A model generated the notes under the pieces. The model saw nothing but the letters and a program-made list of their open reading frames with translations, ran no database searches and was not told the DNA's origin. Both the position numbers and the translations under genes were made by a program. Positions 58,590 through 64,000 of a DNA stretch of 64,000 nt are shown here, piece by piece. Positions within the stretch are counted from its first letter, which is position 1, and every line of letters starts with the position of its first letter. The stretch is taken from NCBI RefSeq assembly GCF_004310425.1, contig NZ_SIUB01000003.1, forward strand, positions 186,001 to 250,000, written 5' to 3'. Origin of the DNA: Hansschlegelia quercus. Its GTDB lineage: Bacteria > Pseudomonadota > Alphaproteobacteria > Rhizobiales > Methylopilaceae.

Positions 58590-58906
58590 GCCGCGATCAG
58601 CGTTTCGACCCGGGCGGCGAGATCATGCGGATCGCCGTCGAGCCTCAGCGTCTTCGACCGCGACGTCTCGCCTGAAGCGATGACCACATCCGCCTTGCGA
58701 AGCTTGAGGGTCTTGGAGACTAGCGCGATCAGCGCCGCGTTGGCCGCCCCGTCGACCGGCGCCGCCGCGAGCTTGGCCTGCAGCGCGGTTCGCCCGTCCC
58801 CATCGCGATGGAGCCCGCCGAGCGCGTCCATCCGAGCGCGCGGCGTCACCCGCACCCGAAGGCGCAAGGTTCCGGTCTCGATCGAGTAGGGTTTCGGCTC
58901 GTCCAT
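58580..58906 (-). CDS. DUF167 (YggU-like) protein
   Basis: A 108-residue basic protein with the DUF167 motifs LRVRVTPRARMDALGG...LQAKLAAAPVDGAANAALI and SGETSRSKTLRLDG. The family is widespread, small and of unknown function. ATG 58906 is preferred to an earlier start at 58921. It ends 10 nt inside the convergent YgjP-type gene. Confidence 0.88.
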   Translation of the reverse strand: MDEPKPYSIETGTLRLRVRVTPRARMDALGGLHRDGDGRTALQAKLAAAPVDGAANAALIALVSKTLKLRKADVVIASGETSRSKTLRLDGDPHDLAARVETLIAAQP

Positions 58907-58982
58907 GCGCTTTCGATACATGACGGCGGCCGCCGGGCCGCCTAGACTTCTCAGCGCAGCCCAAGCGACGGAGCCTCATTCC

Positions 58983-59717
58983 ATGCGCATCCTCGTCCTC
59001 CAGCACCTCGACGTCGAAGGCCCCGGCGCGTTCGGCGAGTTCTGGACGGAGGCAGGCTTCGAGCAGCGCGTGGTCGAGCTCGACGAAGGCGAGGCGATCC
59101 CGGACCTCGACGGCTTCGACCTGATGGCCGTGATGGGCGGGCCGATGGACGTCTGGGAGGAGGACGCGCACCCCTGGCTCAAGGCCGAGAAAAGCGCGAT
59201 CCGGGCTTGGGTGAAGGACCTCGGCCGACCCTATCTCGGCATCTGCCTCGGCCACCAGCTGCTGGGCGCTGCGCTCGGCGGCGAAGTCGGGCCGATGAAG
59301 GCGACGCCCGAGGTCGGGCTCCACGAAGTAGGGCTGACCGCAGACGGCGCTCGCGATCCGCTGTTCGCCGGGCTCGGACCGTCGCTCGACGTGCTGCAAT
59401 GGCACGGCGCCGAAGTTTCTCGCCCGCCGGAGGGCGCGACGGTGCTCGCGCGAAGCGCCGCCTGTCCGGTTCAGGCGATGCGCTGGGGCCCAGTCGCCTA
59501 CGGGCTCCAATTCCATCCCGAGGTGGTCGCCCAGACAGTCGAGGACTGGCGTCGCATTCCAGAATATTGGGCGAGCCTGAATAAGGCGCTGGGGCCTGAG
59601 GAGGCCGAAGCGCTCGGGCCCGCGGTCATCGAGCGGCTGCCGAAGTTCCGGGAGACTGCGCGGACGATCGAGCGCAATCTCGCGAGCGTCTGGACGGCGG
59701 CGGTCAAGGCCGCCTGA
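58983..59717 (+). CDS. Class I glutamine amidotransferase-like protein
   Basis: A 244-residue protein with the GATase fold: Cys88 in GICLGHQ, His178 and Glu180 in LQFHPEV. It is a stand-alone amidotransferase of the type often annotated as GMP-synthase-like, and relatives such as PuuD (gamma-glutamyl-GABA hydrolase) or homospermidine/putrescine-linked enzymes act as hydrolases. The substrate is unknown. The start ATG 58983 gives the family start RILVLQH. Confidence 0.87.
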   Translation: MRILVLQHLDVEGPGAFGEFWTEAGFEQRVVELDEGEAIPDLDGFDLMAVMGGPMDVWEEDAHPWLKAEKSAIRAWVKDLGRPYLGICLGHQLLGAALGGEVGPMKATPEVGLHEVGLTADGARDPLFAGLGPSLDVLQWHGAEVSRPPEGATVLARSAACPVQAMRWGPVAYGLQFHPEVVAQTVEDWRRIPEYWASLNKALGPEEAEALGPAVIERLPKFRETARTIERNLASVWTAAVKAA

Positions 59718-59720
59718 GAG

Positions 59721-60710
59721 TCACCAGACCTTCACCAGCGTATAACCCTCGGCCCGAAGCAGCTCGACGAGGCCCTTTTCGCCGGGCAGGTGAAGCGCGC
59801 CGACGGCGATCAGCGCCGAACCCTTTTCGAGCAGCGGCTTCACCCGCTCCGTCATCAAGCGGTTGCGCTTGTCGACGATGCCCTCGACGAAGTCGGCGTA
59901 GGACGACAGGTCCATCGCCTCGCCGAACGTTTCCTTGGTCATCGCGAAGTACCAGCCAACGCGGCGCGCCCGGTAGAGCGCCAGCGTCGTCGCCTGCTGG
60001 TCGTCGCCGCCGTCCGGCTTTGCGACGGACTCGCGGATCATCTTCCGCGCCGTCTCCTCGGAAATCCTGGAGACCGCGTCGAGCTGTTCGCCGACGCTCT
60101 CAAGGCTGACAATCTCGGCGCCCTTGGCGCGTCCAAGCGCCTCCACGGTCGCGTCCACCGTCGGCTTGCCTTCGCTCATCTTCTTCAGTTCGCAGGCGGA
60201 AACCTCCAGCGTCAGCGCAAGGAACCAGGGCTTCAGCACGGTCGCGATCGATTCGGGCATGCCGGCGCCTTTGAGGCGCCGCTTGATCTCGGTGATCTGT
60301 TCGGGCGCGAACCCGTTCAGCGCGGCGCCCGAAAGATCGATGCCGTTGCTTGTGACATAGGCGACCATCGCGGCCTGGGAGGCGGCGCTGTTGGCGTCGG
60401 CGATCTCGACCGCGACCGTGCTGGATTGGGCGAGCGCGGCCTTCACCGGCTCCGAGAGCGCGACGAGATCGGGCTCGGTCGTGTGCATCGTGCCGAACAG
60501 GTAGGAGGCCGGCTTGCCGTCCTTCTCGATCCGCCAGAGCAGGCCGTCCGCGTTCGGGATTGCCTGCCCGGCAGTCTCGAAGGCTGCGTATTTGTCCGGC
60601 GTTTCCGCTTTCACCTTGGCGATGAGATCCTGCCCGCCGCACTCGGCGGCGACCGCCGGCGCCGCTGTGGCGAGGAGCGTTAAGGCGAGCACGAGATGGC
60701 GAAGCGGCAT
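59721..60710 (-). CDS. TraB/GumN family protein
   Basis: A 329-residue exported protein. Residues 1-22 are a signal peptide (cut near AVAA/E). The two diagnostic motifs are GTMH at 73-76 and GALHLPGEKGLVELL near the end, which are proposed metal/catalytic sites of a Tiki-like protease fold. Bacterial TraB/GumN functions are poorly known. Divergent from moeB across 127 nt that hold repeated GGCCGGGTTAA boxes. Confidence 0.87.
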   Translation of the reverse strand: MPLRHLVLALTLLATAAPAVAAECGGQDLIAKVKAETPDKYAAFETAGQAIPNADGLLWRIEKDGKPASYLFGTMHTTEPDLVALSEPVKAALAQSSTVAVEIADANSAASQAAMVAYVTSNGIDLSGAALNGFAPEQITEIKRRLKGAGMPESIATVLKPWFLALTLEVSACELKKMSEGKPTVDATVEALGRAKGAEIVSLESVGEQLDAVSRISEETARKMIRESVAKPDGGDDQQATTLALYRARRVGWYFAMTKETFGEAMDLSSYADFVEGIVDKRNRLMTERVKPLLEKGSALIAVGALHLPGEKGLVELLRAEGYTLVKVW

Positions 60711-60758
60711 CGGACAATTCCGGTTAAGAGCAGCCGCAGCAGAGCATCAATTGGCGAC

Positions 60759-60801
60759 GGCCGGGTTAATCCGCGCCTGCGTTCCGGCAAGGCCGGGTTA
60801 A
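60759..60801. repeat. Direct repeat in the TraB/moeB divergent gap
   Basis: GGCCGGGTTAA occurs at 60759-60769 and 60791-60801, 32 nt apart (about three helical turns). A third CGGTTAA is at 60721-60727. Possible regulator boxes for one or both divergent genes. Confidence 0.35.
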
Positions 60802-60837
60802 CTTGCGTGCGTCGCCGCGCCGCCTATTGTCCGCGCC

Positions 60838-61647
60838 ATGGCGCTCTCCCCGCAAGAAGTCGAACGCTACGCCCGCCACATCGTGCTCCGCGACGTCGGC
60901 GGGCCAGGGCAGCAGAAGCTCAAAGCGGCGCGCGTGCTGATCGTCGGCGCCGGAGGTCTCGGCAGCCCGCTCGCGCTCTATCTCGCCGCCGCCGGGATCG
61001 GGACGATCGGGATCGTCGACGACGACGAGGTCTCGCTGTCGAACCTCCAGCGGCAGGTGCTCCACGGCACAGGCGACATCGGACGCAGGAAGACGGACTC
61101 GGCGGTCGACGCTCTCGCTCGGGTGAACCCGCATGTCGTCGTGGAGACGCACCCCGTCCGTCTCGACGCGTCCAACGCCATGGCGCTGATCGCGGCCTAC
61201 GATCTTGTCGCGGACGGTTCGGACTCGTTCGCGACTCGCTATCTCGTCGCCGACGCCTGCGCGCTGGTCGGGCGGCCGCTGGTCACCGCCTCGCTCGGGA
61301 CGTTCGACGGGACGCTGACGACCATCCGGACCCATGAGACGAGGGCCGACGGCAAACGGAATCCGACCTGGCGCTGCCTGTTTCCCGAGGCGCCTCCGCC
61401 TGGAACCGTTCCGTCCTGCGCGGAGGCCGGCGTGCTCGGGGCGCTCGCCGGCACGATGGGCTCGCTGATGGCGATCGAGGTTATCCGCGAGATCGTCGGC
61501 TTCGGCGAAGGGCTCGTGGGCCGTTTGCTGATCTTCGACGCTCTGTCCGCACGGTTCGAGACGCTGACCTATGAGTGGGATCCGGAGAACCCGGTGACGG
61601 GCGAGAACCCGACGATCCGGGATCTCTCCAGCCATGCTCGCGCCTGA
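60838..61647 (+). CDS. moeB: Molybdopterin-synthase adenylyltransferase-like E1 protein
   Basis: A 269-residue ThiF/MoeB-type enzyme that adenylates the C-terminus of a ubiquitin-like sulfur carrier such as MoaD or ThiS. The ATP motif GAGGLGSP is at 37-44, SNLQRQ at 68-73, DGSDSF near 126-131, and Cys194 (PSCAEAGVLG) is present. The two zinc CxxC pairs expected near 177-180 and 251-254 are reduced: only Cys180 remains. Flanking residues are otherwise conserved. No moaD or moaE gene is nearby. Iron-sulfur or thiamine roles are alternatives. Confidence 0.86.
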   Translation: MALSPQEVERYARHIVLRDVGGPGQQKLKAARVLIVGAGGLGSPLALYLAAAGIGTIGIVDDDEVSLSNLQRQVLHGTGDIGRRKTDSAVDALARVNPHVVVETHPVRLDASNAMALIAAYDLVADGSDSFATRYLVADACALVGRPLVTASLGTFDGTLTTIRTHETRADGKRNPTWRCLFPEAPPPGTVPSCAEAGVLGALAGTMGSLMAIEVIREIVGFGEGLVGRLLIFDALSARFETLTYEWDPENPVTGENPTIRDLSSHARA

Positions 61648-61650
61648 CGC

Positions 61651-62004
61651 TCAACGCGTCCAGGTGAAGGCCCCGCCGGAGCGACGGATGACCTTCAGCG
61701 CGCCATCGCCGTCCTTCATCGCGAGGTAGCAGGACTCGCGTTTGGCCTGCCCGAGCTTCATGCAGAAGCCGTCGTCGTCGAGCCGCCAAGTTCCGTCGCC
61801 GGACGATCCTGCCCGGCCGCCGGTGCGGGTGACCTTCCCGTCCTTGGCGAAGACGAACTGCGATTTTCCGCCGCGTGGTCCCGTGGTCGAGATCGTCCGA
61901 CCGTCGAACCAGCCGGCTTCCAGCTCCTTGGGGCCGATGAGCTCCGCCGCCGCGGCCGAAGCCGCGAAGCCGAGCGACAGGATCAGGACAAGCCAACCAC
62001 GCAT
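61651..62004 (-). CDS. Small secreted protein of unknown function
   Basis: A 117-residue protein with a signal peptide (1-20, cut after SAAAA) and a mature domain of beta-strand character with three Gly-rich turns and two cysteines (Cys at about 86 and 97) that could form a disulfide. It has no family I recognise. GGAGG 62007-62011 precedes ATG 62004 correctly, and a perfect 9-bp palindrome at 62016-62039 covers its upstream region. It ends 3 nt from the convergent moeB stop. Likely a real periplasmic protein. Confidence 0.65.
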   Translation of the reverse strand: MRGWLVLILSLGFAASAAAAELIGPKELEAGWFDGRTISTTGPRGGKSQFVFAKDGKVTRTGGRAGSSGDGTWRLDDDGFCMKLGQAKRESCYLAMKDGDGALKVIRRSGGAFTWTR

Positions 62005-62015
62005 AGCAGCCTCCA

Positions 62016-62039
62016 TGTTCACGGAATGTACCGTGAACA
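62016..62039. promoter_or_regulatory. Inverted repeat upstream of the small secreted gene
   Basis: TGTTCACGG (62016-62024) and CCGTGAACA (62031-62039), 9-bp perfect arms with a 6-bp spacer AATGTA. It lies 12 nt upstream of the secreted protein's start, after a weak minus-strand promoter TTGACT...TATTCT, and suggests an operator. The 124-nt gap to the dehydrogenase gene shows nothing else clear. Confidence 0.5.
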
Positions 62040-62128
62040 GAATAGCGTCGGAGCCTGAGAGTCAAGCGGCTCCACGTGGATGGAATGCTTACCGAAGCGG
62101 CGGTGAGGATGCGCTCGCGCCCCAGCCG

Positions 62129-63124
62129 TCACAGCATCGCTGGCAGGACGCGGTCCGGCGGACGGTGGCCGTCGATGAACGTCTTGATGTTGACGATGAC
62201 CTTCTCGCCCATGTCGACGCGGCCCTCGATCGTGGCCGAGCCGAGATGCGGCAGCAGCACCACCTTGTTCTGGCGCGCGAGCTTCACGAGCTTGGGGTTC
62301 ACGGCAGGCTCGTTCTCGAAGACGTCGAGCGCCGCGCCCGCGAGTTCCCCGGCCTCGAGCATGCGCGCCAGCGCCATCTCGTCGACGACCTCGCCGCGCG
62401 CGGTGTTCACGACATAGGCGTCGCGCTTCAGGAGCTTGAGGCGGCGGGCGGAGAGCAGGTGATAGGTCGCCGGCGTGTGCGGGCAGTTGACCGAGATGAT
62501 GTCCATGCGGGCGAGCATCTGGTCGAGGCTCTCCCAGTAGGTGGCCTCGAGCTGGTCCTCGACGGTCGCCGGCAGGCGCCTGCGGTTGTGGTAGTGGATC
62601 GAGAGGCCGAACGCCTTGGCGCGGCGGGCGACGGCCTGGCCGATGCGGCCCATGCCGACGATGCCGAGCCGCTTGCCCCAGATGCGCCGGCCGAGCATCC
62701 ACATCGGCGACCAGCCGGTCCAATCGTGCTCGTCTGGCACCACGCGGGCGCCCTCGGCGATGCGGCGAGGCCCTGCGAGGATCAGACCCATCGTCATGTC
62801 GGCGGTGTCCTCCGTCAGCACGCCGGGCGTGTTGGTGACGGTGACGCCGCGGTTCAGCGCGCTCTGCACGTCGATGTTGTCGACGCCGTTGCCGAAATTC
62901 GCGATCAGCTTCAGGTTCTCGCCGGCCTTGGCGAGCAGCGCCGCGTCGATGCGGTCGGTCACGGTAGGGACGAGCACGTCCGCTTCTCGCACGGCCTCGA
63001 CGAGCTGTTCGGCGGTGAGGGCCACGTCTTCGTGGTTGAGACGCGCGTCGAACAGCTCGCGCATCCGCGTCTCGATCACGTCCGGAAGGCGTCGGGTCAC
63101 GACGACGAGCGGGCGCTTTTTCAT
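62129..63124 (-). CDS. D-2-hydroxyacid dehydrogenase (glyoxylate/hydroxypyruvate reductase-like)
   Basis: A 331-residue NAD(P)-dependent enzyme. The dinucleotide motif GMGRIG is at 157-162; catalytic Arg243 (NTARGEVVDE), Glu272 and His293 (LLPHLGSAT) are all present. Glyoxylate, hydroxypyruvate or similar 2-keto acids are likely substrates. The start ATG 63124 is preceded by an AAAGGT-like site. No serine-cycle genes are adjacent, so the pathway cannot be fixed. Relatives include GhrB and glycerate dehydrogenase. Confidence 0.9.
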   Translation of the reverse strand: MKKRPLVVVTRRLPDVIETRMRELFDARLNHEDVALTAEQLVEAVREADVLVPTVTDRIDAALLAKAGENLKLIANFGNGVDNIDVQSALNRGVTVTNTPGVLTEDTADMTMGLILAGPRRIAEGARVVPDEHDWTGWSPMWMLGRRIWGKRLGIVGMGRIGQAVARRAKAFGLSIHYHNRRRLPATVEDQLEATYWESLDQMLARMDIISVNCPHTPATYHLLSARRLKLLKRDAYVVNTARGEVVDEMALARMLEAGELAGAALDVFENEPAVNPKLVKLARQNKVVLLPHLGSATIEGRVDMGEKVIVNIKTFIDGHRPPDRVLPAML

Positions 63125-63280
63125 GGGACCGCAGACCTTTCTGGCGGATCGGGCTTTACGGTTAATCCCTCGTCAATACCGACTTGGGATTGTTGGCCTC
63201 AACGCGACCGGCGGCCCCCGCGCGGGACCTGAAGGCCGTCTCTAGCAGACGACGCCCGGAACGCAACATCGCGACGAAGG

Positions 63281-63841
63281 ATGGAGCGCAGAGGCGCAAT
63301 GGTCGGCACCTTTTTTCGCCTTTTCTGCGCGAGCCTCGCGCTTTTCACGCTGTCGCTCCCGGCCTCCGCACAGGCGGCGCTTGAAGGCGCCGCGGGAGTG
63401 ATGATCGGGCCGGTCTCAGGCCTCCCGGTTCCGCGCTATGTCAGCCTGAAGGCCGGCAAGGTGTATGTGCGGGCCGGACCCACCAAGGACCACCCGGTGC
63501 TTTACATCTACCGCCGCGCCAGCGAGCCGGTGGAGGTCACCGCAGAATACGACAATTGGCGGCGGATCCGGGATTCGGAAGGCTCCGAGGGCTGGGTCTG
63601 GCACTCGCTGCTGTCCGGCCGCCGCACGGCGCTCGTCGCGCCTTGGTCGAAGGAGTCGGCGCTGCCGATCCATGTGCGCGCCGGCGCGGGCGAGCGGATG
63701 TCGGCCCGGCTGGAGCCCAAGGTGCTGGTCGAGGTCCGCAAGTGCGACGGGAACTGGTGCCGCGTCGAGGGCGACGGTTTCGACGGCTTCATCGAGCAGG
63801 AGCGGCTCTGGGGCGTCTATCCGGGCGAGCGGTTCGAGTAG
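63281..63841 (+). CDS. Bacterial SH3-domain exported protein
   Basis: A 186-residue protein with an N-terminal signal sequence (cleaved near ASAQA) and two SH3-like repeats (about 55-110 and 125-180). The pattern KVYVRAGP...YIYRR.SEPVEVTAEYDNWRRIRD.EG.EGWVWHSLL matches the DUF1058/SH3_4 family of alphaproteobacteria. SH3 repeats usually bind peptidoglycan or other periplasmic targets. ATG 63281 is used; ATG 63299 with AGAGG four nt upstream is nearly as good. Confidence 0.85.
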   Translation: MERRGAMVGTFFRLFCASLALFTLSLPASAQAALEGAAGVMIGPVSGLPVPRYVSLKAGKVYVRAGPTKDHPVLYIYRRASEPVEVTAEYDNWRRIRDSEGSEGWVWHSLLSGRRTALVAPWSKESALPIHVRAGAGERMSARLEPKVLVEVRKCDGNWCRVEGDGFDGFIEQERLWGVYPGERFE

Positions 63842-63883
63842 GGCCGCTCGGAGAGACCGCGCAACAGGGACCTTCACCCTCCG

Positions 63884-63991
63884 CCGTCATCCTCCGGCTT
63901 GACCGGAGGATCCATGCTCCAGCGTAAGGCTCCACGCCCGAGATGGATGGTCCGGTCAAGCCGGACCACGACGCCTCATGGCGGATGACGG
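63884..63991. repeat. Large inverted-repeat element near the right edge
   Basis: Two 31-bp arms (63885-63915 and 63943-63973) are inverted copies differing at five positions. Each arm is itself a hairpin: CCTCCGG-CTTGA-CCGGAGG and GGTCCGG-TCAAG-CCGGACC. A third CGTCATCC/GGATGACG pair extends the element to about 63991. It belongs to the GTCATCC..GGATGAC type of dispersed repeat found in Hyphomicrobiales and may continue beyond the window. Confidence 0.7.
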
Positions 63992-64000
63992 ACGCCCGAA

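Overview
The window is GC-rich, densely coded DNA whose gene families and gene order point to an alphaproteobacterium of the order Hyphomicrobiales (Rhizobiales). Signs are the Smr/MltA/Tim44/FxsA/SecB group, a BacA-type peptide transporter, TspO, a PraR-like HTH gene between lnt and metK, the fused YlxR/L7Ae gene, and Tim44- and YggT-type proteins. I see no phage, integron, CRISPR or insertion sequence, and the whole window reads as chromosomal core plus clade-level accessory genes. Genus cannot be fixed by eye.

Layout. 1-7.7 kb: a partial PAS sensor gene, then smr-mltA-tim44 (minus) diverging from fxsA-secB, followed by bacA-tspO-HIG1-pduO and a rhomboid protease. 7.7-10.9 kb: electron-transfer flavoprotein etfB-etfA, a 3-hydroxybutyryl-CoA dehydrogenase and a tiny YjfB-like gene. 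11.1-17 kb: a soluble FtsK paralogue, a YciE/YciF-type ferritin-like protein, a glucose-dehydrogenase-like SDR overlapping a GH15 glycosidase, yggT and tRNA-Ala(CGC). 17.2-24.6 kb: a DUF2161 gene divergent from a LysR gene, then a cluster matching E. coli ydcSTUV-patD (polyamine-type ABC importer plus aminobutyraldehyde dehydrogenase).

24.7-34.7 kb (minus): the complete rimP-nusA-ylxR-infB-rbfA-truB-rpsO-pnp translation/RNA-decay operon. 34.9-38.1 kb: a GGDEF protein with a degenerate EAL domain, a DHFR-like protein and a FUSC-family membrane protein. 38.2-46.4 kb (plus): miaB-phoH-ybeY-corC-lnt, an HTH regulator, metK and trmB. 46.4-53 kb: a Bcr/CflA drug exporter, tRNA-Thr(GGT) and a tetR-MFP-RND efflux operon with a visible palindromic operator.

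53-64 kb: a panE-like reductase diverging from an isoquinoline-1-oxidoreductase-type molybdoenzyme (iorA-iorB), then short units: alpha/beta hydrolase, YgjP-type metalloprotease, DUF167, glutamine amidotransferase, TraB/GumN protein, a MoeB-like E1 enzyme without its zinc cysteines, a small secreted protein, a D-2-hydroxyacid dehydrogenase and an SH3-domain protein.

I did not find a clear new defence, mobile or biosynthetic system. The most interesting unexplained signals are structural or regulatory: a 16-bp hairpin directly in front of the metK ribosome-binding site; a paired 31-bp inverted repeat with compensatory changes at the right edge; several well-formed inverted repeats in promoter regions (iorA, the small secreted gene, ftsK paralogue, tetR); and the degenerate EAL, TM-less FtsK and zinc-less MoeB variants.
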